Notes: generated from the sequence alone by a model not told the origin. 64,000 nt of DNA from Rhizobium leguminosarum (GCF_004123835.1 NZ_MZMU01000003.1:1302001-1366000); one strand, 5' to 3'; counted from the stretch's first letter, positions 16,552-25,253 are shown. Numbers and translations are program-made.

Positions 16552-16582
16552 GGAAAAGCCGCACTCGCCAGCACGGCTTTTC
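16552..16582. terminator. Bidirectional hairpin terminator
   Basis: GGAAAAGCC and GGCTTTTCC form a perfect nine-pair stem with a 13-base loop between the MATE remnant and the convergent cysteine-rich gene. Confidence 0.7.
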
Positions 16583-16592
16583 CTGCTGTCGT

Positions 16593-16754
16593 CTATTCCT
16601 TGCCGCTCGAAGCGGCCGTTGTCGCGGCTTCCGCCTCGTTCAACGCCTCGGCGCATTCCTGGCAGCAGACCTCGACAGTCTTGCCGCCGAGCTTGACGGT
16701 GATGGTCTCCGCGCCGAGTTCGCAGTCGCAGGCAGCGCATGTGGTATTCTTCAT
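16593..16754 (-). CDS. Cysteine-rich 53-residue protein, probable metal-binding
   Basis: Starts MKNTTCAACDCELGAETITV with GGAGG eight bases before the ATG. It has CxxCxC at residues 6-11 and CCxxC at residues 30-34 (VEVCCQECAEAL), separated by a beta-hairpin-like VKLGGKTVEV, then an alanine- and glutamate-rich tail. This is the layout of TRASH/YHS-like zinc or copper sites. The cysteines, ribosome-binding site and downstream hairpin together argue that it is a true gene. A role in metal sensing or delivery is a guess. Confidence 0.72.
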   Translation of the reverse strand: MKNTTCAACDCELGAETITVKLGGKTVEVCCQECAEALNEAEAATTAASSGKE

Positions 16755-16851
16755 CTGGTGATCCTCCGTTGATCGTCCCGCGATCGGGACAGGCTGATAA
16801 GACCATCGAAGACCGCATCGCCGCTGTCGAAATCTTTAGCGATTGACCCCC

Positions 16852-16950
16852 CGCATAATTCCTTAAGTCGGGATCGATTTAAGGAATTATGCGGGGATTC
16901 AAAGTGCTACAGCGTCCTTTGCGCGTCTGAAAAGACGTGCGGCGCTGTAG
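16852..16950. repeat. RIME-like intergenic repeat, family 2
   Basis: Two parts: a palindrome (CGCATAATTCC..GGAATTATGCG) and, after TTCAAAGTG, a second hairpin ACAGCGTCC..GGCGCTGT. The same two-part element recurs at 26456, 50998, 51096 and 51768 and in partial form at 34658 and 44180. Confidence 0.8.
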
Positions 16951-16954
16951 GCTT

Positions 16955-17783
16955 TCACTTGCGCCGCAGCTGCGCCGCGCGCTGGAATTCGGCCGGAGTC
17001 TGCCCGAAGGACTGCTTGAAGGAAGCGCTGAAATGGCTGTGGCTGGAAAAGCCGAGATCGAGACCGAGCGCGGTCAGATCCTCATACTGGCCAAGCAGAT
17101 CGAGTGCACGGGCAAGCCGCAGCCTAGCGGTAAAGTGGCGTCGCCTCGACCTGCTGGAAGACCTGGGTGAGATACACGGGCGAGACGCCGACTTCCGAGG
17201 CGATTTCCGCAAGCGTCCAGCGCCGGGCGAGATCGGAGGAGAGCACCAGCTTTGCCCGGTCGACGAGTTTCTGCCGGCCGGCGCTGGCACCCGCCGCATG
17301 CGACGTGCGCTCGCCGAGCGAGCGGCGCACCAGTGTCAGCGCCAGTATTTCCGCTTCCAGCGTTTCGGCGACGTTGCGGCTGAGACCATGACGCAGGAGC
17401 GCGACCAGCGCCTGCGCGCGCGGATCGATCCGCCGGCGCTGGCGGCGGAAGGCAAAAGCCGGCCCGGACTGCACCTGGTCTTTCGGCGCGAGCTCTTCGA
17501 GCATGGATTCGTCGATCGCCAGATCGATGCAGGCGTCGCCGCCCTCGATAGGGTGGCTGATCCGATATCCCTGACCGGCATTGAAGAACAAGACCTGATT
17601 GGCTTCGGCCACCGTATCATTGCGGCCGACATGGCGCATGAAGACGCCGCGATATGGATAGACGAGGCTCGTCCTGTGGGCGCATTCCTCGTCGCTCTTA
17701 TGACGGCACTCGCCATTGCAGATGATGTCACGAATAGTGACCATCTTCGTTTTCAGAAGCGGTGCCGTTGAGAACTGCGACAT
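16955..17783 (-). pseudogene. AraC-family regulator broken by a frameshift
   Basis: Residues 1-219 read normally from MSQFSTAPLLKTKMVTIRD through VYPYRGVFMRHVG to the first helix-turn-helix TLAEIASEVGVSPVYLTQVF and stop at a TAG after EATPLYR (17124). The next frame continues at once with LRLARALDLLGQYEDLTALG, LDLGFSSHSHFSASFKQSFG and QTPAEF, the second helix-turn-helix. The expected YRYQLRLARA appears as TACCGCTAGG then CTGCGGCTT, a net loss of two bases. Without the second helix-turn-helix the truncated protein should not bind its site. A sequencing error cannot be excluded. Confidence 0.8.
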
Positions 17784-17834
17784 TGCATAGTCCGTATCAG
17801 ACAGGCCAGAACCGACGGTACTTATAACAGCACT

Positions 17835-18062
17835 TTAGTAACGGCTGCAGACATGAACATCGCTTTGCGTCTGCCCCCTGGAAAGGCCGATATCCTTCAG
17901 CTGTTCGTCGGAAAGCTCCATCAACGCATTCCGGTTGCGCCGTTCGTTTATTTTGCGGGCCAGCCAGCGCGCCGCCGTGATTGCGGCAAGGAACAGGCCG
18001 GGTCGCGTACGGTGTGAAGAGCGAATATTTCGGGCCGGTATCGTGAAATTCGAACTGTGCAT
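17835..18062 (-). CDS. DUF1127 (YjiS-like) small protein
   Basis: 75 residues. The C-terminal half RNALMELSDEQLKDIGLSRG is the DUF1127 signature (L..L.D.QL.DIG..R), preceded by a basic stretch RWLARKINERRNRN. GGAGG lies six bases before the ATG. DUF1127 proteins in Agrobacterium and other alphaproteobacteria are linked to RNA turnover and to phosphate or carbon metabolism; this copy is unassigned. Confidence 0.85.
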   Translation of the reverse strand: MHSSNFTIPARNIRSSHRTRPGLFLAAITAARWLARKINERRNRNALMELSDEQLKDIGLSRGQTQSDVHVCSRY

Positions 18063-18151
18063 GGTGATCCTCCATCCGTGTTGGGATGGAGGCAGTGAGC
18101 CATCAGCGGCGATTTCGCGCTGTCAGATTATTTAGCGATCGAACGCGACGC

Positions 18152-18949
18152 CTACGCCTTCAGCAGCCACTCGTGCTCGGCGGCATTGTGGAATTTCCAG
18201 ATACGCTGCGGCCCGGCCATGACGTTGAGGTAGTAGAGGTCGTAGCCATGGCAGGCGGCGCAGGGATGATAGCCCTTCGGCACCAGCGTCACATCGCCGT
18301 CCTCGAGCGCCATTGCCTCGTCAAGCGAGCGATCGTCGGTGTAGACGCGCTGGAAAGCGAAGCCCTGCGGCGGGTTGAGGCGATGGTAATAGGTCTCTTC
18401 CAGGAAGCTCTCGTTCGGCAGGTCGTCCTGGTCGTGCTTGTGCGGCGGATAGGAGGAGGTGTGGCCGCCCGGCGTAATCACCTCGACGACCAGCAGCGAA
18501 TGCGCCGAGCTGTCGTCTTCCGGCATGATATTGTTGACGTAGCGCACATTCGTACCCTTGCCGCGCGTCACCTGCGGATGTGTGCCGGGCGGGATGGCCT
18601 TTGCCTGATAGGTACCGCCGCCGGGTGCGGAGCAGACCGCGAGCTCCAGATCGGTCTCCGCCGTCACCGACCATGTCGATTCCATCGGGATGTAGAGCGC
18701 ATGCGGGGCGCCTTCGAACGGGTTCATCCGGTCGCCGAGCGTGCCGAAATCCTTGATGCCGGCAGACGCCTTGCCCTTGCCGGTCACCCAGACGAGGCAG
18801 ACTTCCCGATCGCCCGTCTCTCCCGAAACGGTTTCGCCCGGCTTCATCCGATGCAGATCGAAGCCGACATAGGTCCAGCCGGCATTTTCCGGGGTGACAT
18901 GCGTGACGCGGCCATGCGTGCCGGACGGTTTCACCTTGAGATTTGGCAT
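18152..18949 (-). CDS. iolB: 5-deoxy-glucuronate isomerase
   Basis: 265 residues, full length. Cupin enzyme that converts 5-deoxy-glucuronate to 2-deoxy-5-keto-gluconate in myo-inositol breakdown. Metal and substrate residues are in SSYPPHKHDQDDLPNESFLE (two histidines and a glutamate) and in PKGYHPCAACHGYDLYYLNV, and the end RIWKFHNAAEHEW is typical. It is the last gene of the minus-strand iol operon, separated from iolE by repeats. Confidence 0.96.
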   Translation of the reverse strand: MPNLKVKPSGTHGRVTHVTPENAGWTYVGFDLHRMKPGETVSGETGDREVCLVWVTGKGKASAGIKDFGTLGDRMNPFEGAPHALYIPMESTWSVTAETDLELAVCSAPGGGTYQAKAIPPGTHPQVTRGKGTNVRYVNNIMPEDDSSAHSLLVVEVITPGGHTSSYPPHKHDQDDLPNESFLEETYYHRLNPPQGFAFQRVYTDDRSLDEAMALEDGDVTLVPKGYHPCAACHGYDLYYLNVMAGPQRIWKFHNAAEHEWLLKA

Positions 18950-18981
18950 TGGTGTTTTTCCTCGTAAGTTGGCGGGTGCGG

Positions 18982-19152
18982 CCCCCTCATCCGGCTGCCG
19001 CCACCTTCTCCCCGAGGGGGAGAAGGGATATGCCGCACCGTCTTTTTCCCCTTCTCCCCAACGGGGAGAAGGTGCCCGAAGGGCGGATGAGGGGGCTTCT
19101 TGCTCCAGCAGTCCGATCAGCCTCTCCTCCTTGTGGGGAGGGGTTGGGGGGT
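18982..19152. repeat. Facing palindromic repeats between iolE and iolB
   Basis: CCCCTCATCCGGCTGCCG and CACCTTCTCCCCG (18982-19013) face GGGGAGAAGGTGCCCGAAG and GGCGGATGAGGGG (19063-19095), so the arms could fold into one long stem with small hairpins at the loops. A third piece, CTCCTTGTGGGGAGGGG, follows at 19125-19141. The same families occur at 22019-22176 and 46246-46406. Confidence 0.75.
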
Positions 19153-19163
19153 CTTTCGTTCCG

Positions 19164-20081
19164 TTATCCCTTGGGGAAGCCTTCCGTTTCCACGGTATAG
19201 CCCGCAGCCGTCATGACGCGCATCAACTCGGCGTGACCGATCTCGGCCATTTTCTGCGGCGGAGCCTTGCGCGGATCCTGTTCGGCCTCGACAACGAACC
19301 AGCCTTCATAGCCGTGATCGGCCAGCCGCTGGACGATGGCGCCGAAATCGAGCGAGCCGTCGCCCGGTACCGTGAAGGCGCCAAGTGCCACCGCATCGAG
19401 GAAGGACTGTCGGCTACGGTCCAGTCCATCCACCACGGGCTTGCGGATATCCTTGACGTGAACATGGTTGATACGGGCGTGGTGGTTTTCGATGGCACGC
19501 AGCACGTCGCCGCCGGCAAAGGCCAGATGCCCGGCATCAACCAGCAGCGGGATGCCTTCGCCCGAATGGCGCATGAAGGCGTCGAGTTCCGGCTCGGTTT
19601 CGACCACGGCAGCCATGTGATGGTGGTAGGAGAGCGGCATGCCCTGCTCGGCGCACCATTCCCCGAATTCCGTGACGCGACGCCCATAGGCCTTCATCTC
19701 GTCATCGGAGAGGCGCGGCTTGGTCGCCAGCGGCTTGGAGCGGTCGCCCTGGATCGAGCGGCCCACCTCGCCATAAACGATGCAGGGCGCGGCGACGGCC
19801 TTGAACAGTTCGATCATCGGTGCGATGCGGTCCTTGTTGGCAGCAAGCTCCTCGTCAACCAGCGTGCCCGAGAACCAACCGCCGCACAGCGTCACGTCGG
19901 CGGCGCGAAGAATCGGCAGCATTACCTCCGGATCCTCAGGGAAGCGGCGGCCCTTTTCCATGCCGGTAAAGCCGGCACAGCGTGATTGCCGCAGGCATTC
20001 CTCCAGGGACACATCGTCGCTGAGCTCAGGAAGATCGTCGTTCCACCACGCGATGGGCGACATGCCGAGTTTGGCCTTCAT
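19164..20081 (-). CDS. iolE: Inosose dehydratase
   Basis: 305 residues, xylose-isomerase-like TIM barrel. It dehydrates 2-keto-myo-inositol (inosose) to the trihydroxy-cyclohexane-dione. Motifs: GMSPIAWWNDDLPELSDD at the start, FTGMEKGRRFP, LCGGWFSGTLVDEE, PLSYHHHMAAVVETEPE (metal-site region), LVDAGHLAFAGGD, INHVHVKDIRKPV. GGAG seven bases before the ATG at 20081 decides the start against two upstream methionines. It lies 57 bases after iolD. Confidence 0.96.
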   Translation of the reverse strand: MKAKLGMSPIAWWNDDLPELSDDVSLEECLRQSRCAGFTGMEKGRRFPEDPEVMLPILRAADVTLCGGWFSGTLVDEELAANKDRIAPMIELFKAVAAPCIVYGEVGRSIQGDRSKPLATKPRLSDDEMKAYGRRVTEFGEWCAEQGMPLSYHHHMAAVVETEPELDAFMRHSGEGIPLLVDAGHLAFAGGDVLRAIENHHARINHVHVKDIRKPVVDGLDRSRQSFLDAVALGAFTVPGDGSLDFGAIVQRLADHGYEGWFVVEAEQDPRKAPPQKMAEIGHAELMRVMTAAGYTVETEGFPKG

Positions 20082-20138
20082 CAACATTCTCCTTAAAAGC
20101 ATTGCGGAAGAGCCGGGACGCTCTTCCGAGAAATCATA

Positions 20139-21989
20139 TTAGCCGATGCGCTGGGCGGCACGCGCTGCGACATAGCCCTTGCGCGCCTCGTTGACCTGTT
20201 CGCGCGGGCTGACCTCAGGCACCGCGACATCCCACCAGTGGCCGCCGGCCTCCGTGGTAACAAGCGGATCGGTGTCGATGACGAAGACCGAGGTGCGGTC
20301 GTTCTTCTTCGAGTCGGTGATCGCCTGCTCCAGCTCGGCGATCGAGGCCACCTTGACGGCGATGGCGCCCATGCTTTCGGCATGCGCCCGGAAATCGATT
20401 TCCGGCATCACCTCGTGATAGGAGTCCTTCAGCAGATTGTTAAAGTTGGCGCCGCCGGTTCCCATCTGCAGCCGGTTGATGCAGCCATAACCGCGATTGT
20501 CGAGCACGACGATATTGAGCTTGAGGCCAAGCATGACCGAGGTCGCAAGCTCGGAATTCATCATCATGTAGGAACCGTCGCCGACCATGACGACGACATC
20601 CCGTTCCGGATGCGCCATCTTGGCGCCGAGCCCGCCGGCGATCTCGTAGCCCATGCAGGAAAAGCCGTATTCCATGTGATAGCTGCCCGGCGCCGTCGCC
20701 GGCCAGAGCTTGTGCAATTCGCCGGGAAGGCCGCCCGCAGCGCAAAGCACCGTCGTATTCTCGCCGCCGAGCGTGCGCGCCACTGCGCCGATCACTTGGG
20801 CATCGGAGGGCAGGGCGGCATTGGTCGTCGCCATCGCTTTGGCAGCGGCCTCCATCCAGACCTTCTTCTCCGCAGTTGCCTTCTCGGCGAGTGCGGCCGG
20901 CGCCTTCCAGCCCGAAAGCCCTGCTGAAAGCGCCTTCAGCCCTTCGCGGGCGTCAGTCACCAGCGGATGGCTGTCGTGCTTCACTGCGTCATAGGCGGCG
21001 ATGTTGAGGCCGATCATCTTCAGGCCGTCGTTCTTGAACAGCGCCCAGGAGCCGGTGGTGAAATCCTGGCAGCGTGTGCCGACGGCGATGACGAGATCCG
21101 TCTCTTCGGCGATCGCATTCGCCGCCGAGGTGCCGGTGACGCCGACCGAGCCGAGCGCCAGCGGATGGGTCTCGTTGATCGCCGACTTGCCGGCCTGGGT
21201 GACGACGACGGGAAGGCTATGGGCCTCGGCAAAGGCGGCAAGCTCCTTCGTCGCCTGCGAATAAAGCACGCCGCCGCCGGCAACGATGACCGGCTTCTGC
21301 GACGCCTTGATCAGTGCGATGGCATTCGCCAGCTCGTCCGCATCCGGCTGCGGCCGGCGGGTCGTCCAGACTTTTTCATCGAACAGGCTTTCCGGATAAT
21401 CGAAGGCTTCCGCCTGAACGTCCTGACAGAGCGACAATGTCACCGGGCCGCAATCGAGCGGATCGGTCAGGACCTGCATGGCGCGCTTCAGCGCCGTGAT
21501 GATCTGCTCGGGCCGGGTGATGCGGTCGAAATAGCGCGAAACCGAACGGAAGGCATCATTGGCCGAAATCGTGCCGTCGCCGAAATCCTCGATCTGCTGC
21601 AGCACCGGATCGGGCGCACGGTTGGCGAAAACGTCGCCCGGCAGGAAGAGAACGGGAATACGATTGACATGCGCCACGCCGGCGGCCGTCACCATGTTCA
21701 GCGCGCCCGGACCGATCGAGCTCGTGCAGGCCATGAAACGTGTGCGGAAATTCGCCTTGGCATAGGCGATCGCCGCATGCGCCATGCCCTGTTCGTTGTG
21801 GGCGCGATAGGTCGTCAATTCCTCGCGCACCTGATAGAGCGCCTCGCCGATGCCGGCGACGTTGCCGTGACCGAAGATCGCCCAGACGCCGCCGAAGATC
21901 GGCACTTTCTTGCCGTCAACGATCGTCATCTGCTTTTTGAGGAAATGCGCCACGGCCTGCGCCATCGTCAACCGTATCGTCTTGCCCAT
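20139..21989 (-). CDS. iolD: 3D-(3,5/4)-trihydroxycyclohexane-1,2-dione hydrolase
   Basis: 616 residues, thiamine-diphosphate enzyme that opens the inositol ring to 5-deoxy-glucuronate. The N-terminal PYR domain has HNEQGMAHAAIAYAKANFR, a central domain has IVAGGGVLYSQATKELAAF, and the C-terminal PP domain has MVGDGSYMMMNSELATSVML with the cofactor motif GDG...N near residue 475. GGAGGACCCG stands before the ATG at 21989; the longer frame to 22046 runs into the repeat and is rejected. Confidence 0.96.
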   Translation of the reverse strand: MGKTIRLTMAQAVAHFLKKQMTIVDGKKVPIFGGVWAIFGHGNVAGIGEALYQVREELTTYRAHNEQGMAHAAIAYAKANFRTRFMACTSSIGPGALNMVTAAGVAHVNRIPVLFLPGDVFANRAPDPVLQQIEDFGDGTISANDAFRSVSRYFDRITRPEQIITALKRAMQVLTDPLDCGPVTLSLCQDVQAEAFDYPESLFDEKVWTTRRPQPDADELANAIALIKASQKPVIVAGGGVLYSQATKELAAFAEAHSLPVVVTQAGKSAINETHPLALGSVGVTGTSAANAIAEETDLVIAVGTRCQDFTTGSWALFKNDGLKMIGLNIAAYDAVKHDSHPLVTDAREGLKALSAGLSGWKAPAALAEKATAEKKVWMEAAAKAMATTNAALPSDAQVIGAVARTLGGENTTVLCAAGGLPGELHKLWPATAPGSYHMEYGFSCMGYEIAGGLGAKMAHPERDVVVMVGDGSYMMMNSELATSVMLGLKLNIVVLDNRGYGCINRLQMGTGGANFNNLLKDSYHEVMPEIDFRAHAESMGAIAVKVASIAELEQAITDSKKNDRTSVFVIDTDPLVTTEAGGHWWDVAVPEVSPREQVNEARKGYVAARAAQRIG

Positions 21990-22018
21990 CGGGTCCTCCC
22001 GCAATCTTTCTTTCGTGT

Positions 22019-22176
22019 TTCTCCCCTCCCCAACCCCTCCCCACAAGGGGGAGGGGCTAACCCGCCGTGCCGCCGCATTTCACCGCAACCTCGCGTCCGC
22101 AAGGAGCTCGTTTGTGGCGTGAAGCGATGCCTCAACTTAAGTCCCTCCCCCTTGTGGGGAGGGGTTGCGGAGGGGT
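22019..22176. repeat. Inverted repeat between iolC and iolD
   Basis: CTCCCCTCCCCAACCCCTCC and CCACAAGGGGGAGGGG at 22020-22055 face CCTCCCCCTTGTGGGGAGG and GGTTGCGGAGGGG at 22143-22174. The arms pair over about 30 bases around an 85-base loop. Each arm is also a small hairpin of its own. In mRNA this could mark a processing or attenuation point between iolC and iolDEB. Confidence 0.7.
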
Positions 22177-22190
22177 CTTAACTCTATATC

Positions 22191-24125
22191 CTACTGAAGC
22201 CCACGCGTCTTAAGCCAGGCCTCTGTCAATTGCCGGAAGCGGCCGGCCATGTCGGCGATCGCCTCCTCGTCGTTCATTCCGCCCGAAAGCCAGGCACGCG
22301 CCGGATCGGCAAAGATCGTCCGGCCGACGGCAAAGCCCTTCACGGAGGGAGCCGCCAGCGTCGCCTCGAAGCAGGAGATCAGCTCGTCGGCGGGCGCCTC
22401 GAGGCCCAAGAGCACGATACCACGGCACCATGGATCATTCTTGGCGATCACCGCATCGATCTTCTTCCAGGCCTCGGTCGATGCCTGCGGCTCGAGCTTC
22501 CACCAGTCCGGCTTGATGCCGAGCGCATAGAGTTCCTCCAGCGCAGTCGCAATCGTATCGTCGGTGAGCGGCCCGTTCTTGCCGGCGATGATCTCCACCA
22601 GCAGCTCGCGGCCGACCTTGCGGGACGCCTCGAACAGCGTCCGCAGTTTCTCCTGCTGCTCCGTCTTCAATTCTGAGGGGTCGTCGGGATGATAGAAGCA
22701 CAGGCACTTGATGCAATGGCTGAGTGGCCATTCCACAAGCTGCGAGCCGATATCCTGGCTGAATTCGAAGCGCAGCGGCTTCGAGCCCGGCAGCTCCACC
22801 GGCCGGCCGATCCAGGAGAAATTCTTCGTCGCCGCGTCGAAGAAGGCGTCGCGGCCGAAGCGTTCGTCGATCAGCATGCCGTAGCCGTCGCGGCCGTTCG
22901 AAACCCGCGCCGCCGCGGCAACCGCCAGCCGCTTGAAGGCGACGATCTTGTCGTGGCCGACACCGAGTTCATCGGCGACGCTGACGAGCTGCGAACGGTG
23001 GTCGATCGCCAGCGCCATCAGAAGCGGGATTTCGCCGCGCCGGGTCGATGCCCAGTGGATATGGTTGATCGCCTCGTCCTTGCGCAGCGCCCGGTGTTGG
23101 CTGCCGGTCGTCAGGAAGAAGTCGAGTTCGGCCCAGGTCGGATATTCCGGCGAGCAGAGCAGGCGGGAAACGGCGAAGGCGCCGCAGGCATTGGCCCAGG
23201 TGGCGCAGGTCTTCAGTGGCTCATCGCGCAGGAAGCCGCGCAGAAAACCGGACATGAAGGCATCGCCGGCGCCGAGCACGTTGAAGACTTCGATCGGGAA
23301 ACCCTGGCCGATGATGCCGGCTTCGAGGTCGTCGGCGATCGGTCCGTCATAGACGATGCAGCCCATGGCGCCGCGCTTGAGCACGATCGTCGCCGGTGAA
23401 AGGCGGCGGATCTCCTTCAGCGCGCCGAGCACGTCGTCGGCGCCGGAAGCGATGAGGATTTCTTCCTCGGTGCCGACGATGAGATCGCAATCCGGCAGCG
23501 TCTCCTTCATCTTCGAAGAGACGCGGTCGGACTTCACGTAGCGCTCGAAGCCCTCTGCATGGCCGGCAAGGCCCCAGAGGTTCGGTCGGTAATCGATGTC
23601 GAAGATCACCTTGCGGCCGTTCGCCTTGGCGATGCGGATCGCCTTGCGTTGCGCGGCCTCGGTATTCGGCCGGGAGAAATGCGTGCCGGAAACGAGAACG
23701 GCGCGCGACGACTTTATGAAATCTTCATCGATGTCGCCTTCATCGAGCGCCATATCGGCGCAGTCCGACCGATAAAAGATCATCGGCGACACGCCTTCGG
23801 CCTCGACCGCCAGCAGCACCAGTGCCGTCAGCCGCTCCTTGTCGGTGATGATGCCCTGAGTCGCCACACCTTCGCGCCCCGATTGCTCGCGGATGAAACG
23901 TCCCATCTGTTCGTCGCCGACGCGGGTGATGAGGCCGGATTTGAGGCCGAGCCGCGCCGTGCCGATGGCGATATTGGCCGGGCAGCCGCCGACGGATTTG
24001 GCGAAGGAGCCGATATCCTCCAGCCGTGAACCGATCTGCTGGCCGTAAAGATCGACCGAGGAACGGCCGATGGTGATTACATCAAGCGCCGGCTCCGGCT
24101 GTGAGCCCGGATTCGATTGTACCAT
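22191..24125 (-). CDS. iolC: 5-dehydro-2-deoxygluconokinase fused to a DUF2090 (IolJ-like aldolase) domain
   Basis: 644 residues, twice the length of a plain IolC. Residues about 15-330 are a PfkB sugar kinase: TIGRSSVDLYGQQIGSRL, SVGGCPANIAIGTARLGLKS, and the catalytic NVLGAGDAFMSGFLRGF near residue 290. Residues about 350-640 are a DUF2090 TIM-barrel (LLMALAIDHRSQL, KRLAVAAAARV, PDWWKLEPQA, VGRTIFADPARAWLSG), related to class I aldolases. The protein may thus phosphorylate 2-deoxy-5-keto-gluconate and cleave the product to dihydroxyacetone phosphate and malonate semialdehyde. This fusion is common in alphaproteobacterial iol clusters. GGGAGG precedes the ATG; IolR operator about 90 bases upstream. 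Confidence 0.95.
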   Translation of the reverse strand: MVQSNPGSQPEPALDVITIGRSSVDLYGQQIGSRLEDIGSFAKSVGGCPANIAIGTARLGLKSGLITRVGDEQMGRFIREQSGREGVATQGIITDKERLTALVLLAVEAEGVSPMIFYRSDCADMALDEGDIDEDFIKSSRAVLVSGTHFSRPNTEAAQRKAIRIAKANGRKVIFDIDYRPNLWGLAGHAEGFERYVKSDRVSSKMKETLPDCDLIVGTEEEILIASGADDVLGALKEIRRLSPATIVLKRGAMGCIVYDGPIADDLEAGIIGQGFPIEVFNVLGAGDAFMSGFLRGFLRDEPLKTCATWANACGAFAVSRLLCSPEYPTWAELDFFLTTGSQHRALRKDEAINHIHWASTRRGEIPLLMALAIDHRSQLVSVADELGVGHDKIVAFKRLAVAAAARVSNGRDGYGMLIDERFGRDAFFDAATKNFSWIGRPVELPGSKPLRFEFSQDIGSQLVEWPLSHCIKCLCFYHPDDPSELKTEQQEKLRTLFEASRKVGRELLVEIIAGKNGPLTDDTIATALEELYALGIKPDWWKLEPQASTEAWKKIDAVIAKNDPWCRGIVLLGLEAPADELISCFEATLAAPSVKGFAVGRTIFADPARAWLSGGMNDEEAIADMAGRFRQLTEAWLKTRGLQ

Positions 24126-24210
24126 GATGTCCTCCCGCTAGATTTTGCGCGGCTTCCAGTGCCTGCGAATTTTCAATAATGAAACATCGGTTCCGATATT
24201 TTGTCAATTC

Positions 24211-24224
24211 GGAATGTTTATTCC
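24211..24224. promoter_or_regulatory. Candidate IolR operator upstream of iolC
   Basis: GGAATGTTTATTCC is an exact match to GGAA-N6-TTCC, the motif proposed for IolR in Sinorhizobium meliloti. It overlaps the iolR stop codon and lies about 85 bases before the iolC start. Confidence 0.65.
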
Positions 24225-25093
24225 ATTTTCGCTTTTCCAGCTTTTGAGTGCTGATGCTTGCGGCGCCGTTCGGCGATCGCCACCGGCAGCGCCATGGTCA
24301 GCGCCATCGAGGCCGAAAGTGAGCGGAAGCCGGCGAAATCGGCCTCCGCCACTTCGAACCAATGCGTCGCGCAGGCGGCAAGCGGCGAGAAGGCCGAATC
24401 GGTGATCGCGATGACGGGCACACCGCGGTCGGCAAGCTCCTGGCTCTGGCTGAGGCTATCGGCCGCATAGGGCGAGAAGCTCGCGGCGATCGCCGCATCC
24501 CTGGGGGTTGCGAACTGCACCATTTCAGGGTCGACGCCGTTCGGCGAGGCGACGATCTGGTGGCGGATGTTGAGCTTGGAAAAAGCGTAGGTCATGTGCG
24601 CCGTCAGCGGGTAGGAGCGCCGTTTGGCGATCAGATAAATCGTCTCGGCGCTGGCAAGGATATTCACCGCTTTCGTGAAAGTATCGCTCTGCACCGTCGC
24701 CGCCAGCCGGTTGACCGACTGGCTGGCGGCGGCAATGAAGCCGGAGAGCAGATTGGCGTCCTCATCGTCGCCGCTCGCCTGCTCCAGCGTGACGAGCCGC
24801 TCTTCATAGCTCAGCGTCCTGTCGCGCAATCTTTCGCGGAAAATGCTCTGCAGGTCGGAAAAGCCTCCGTAACCCAGATGATGCGCCAGCCGCACCAGCG
24901 TCGAGGGCTGAACGTCGGAGGCGGCAGCGATGCTTGCCGTCGTGCCGAAGGCGATTTCATCAGGATTGCCGAGCGCGAAGGCGGCGACCTGCGCCAGCCG
25001 TTTCGGCATACTCGCCTTGCGCTCGATGATTGTGCTGCGCAGGCTTTCGAAATCGCGCGGCACGCGCACGTGCCTCTGGGGATCGTTATCCAT
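24218..25093 (-). CDS. iolR: RpiR-family regulator of inositol catabolism
   Basis: 291 residues. N-terminal helix-turn-helix at about 45-80 (IAAASDVQPSTLVRLAHHLG then YGGFSDLQSIFRERL) and a SIS sugar-phosphate-binding domain at about 130-265 (AETIYLIAKRRSYPLTAHM, AIAASFSPYAADSLSQSQEL, PVIAITDSAFSPLA). In S. meliloti IolR represses the iol genes and is released by an inositol intermediate; position and family support the same role. It is the first gene of the minus-strand iolRCDEB group and is divergent from the iolY-like dehydrogenase. Confidence 0.93.
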   Translation of the reverse strand: MDNDPQRHVRVPRDFESLRSTIIERKASMPKRLAQVAAFALGNPDEIAFGTTASIAAASDVQPSTLVRLAHHLGYGGFSDLQSIFRERLRDRTLSYEERLVTLEQASGDDEDANLLSGFIAAASQSVNRLAATVQSDTFTKAVNILASAETIYLIAKRRSYPLTAHMTYAFSKLNIRHQIVASPNGVDPEMVQFATPRDAAIAASFSPYAADSLSQSQELADRGVPVIAITDSAFSPLAACATHWFEVAEADFAGFRSLSASMALTMALPVAIAERRRKHQHSKAGKAKME

Positions 25094-25111
25094 GCTTGCG
25101 GCTCACGAGAT

Positions 25112-25125
25112 GAAACAAATATTCC
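25112..25125. promoter_or_regulatory. Candidate IolR half-operator upstream of iolR
   Basis: GAAACAAATATTCC, a one-mismatch form of GGAA-N6-TTCC, 19 bases before the iolR start. Its right half CAAATATTCC recurs at 25258-25267. Confidence 0.4.
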
Positions 25126-25253
25126 ATATTATCGAGCATAGACGATTTCAAACGACACGCCTAATTGTTTTTAATCCCCTGTAATTGAAGACTTTTAGAC
25201 AGTTTGTCAGGGAAGGGCACAGAGATGCCTGAGAGAAGATCCCTTGTCAAAAT

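Noticed and set aside
18982..19152. Possible insertion-sequence ends around the iol repeats
   Set aside because: No transposase frame or target duplication; the palindromes match dispersed rhizobial intergenic repeats seen elsewhere in the window.
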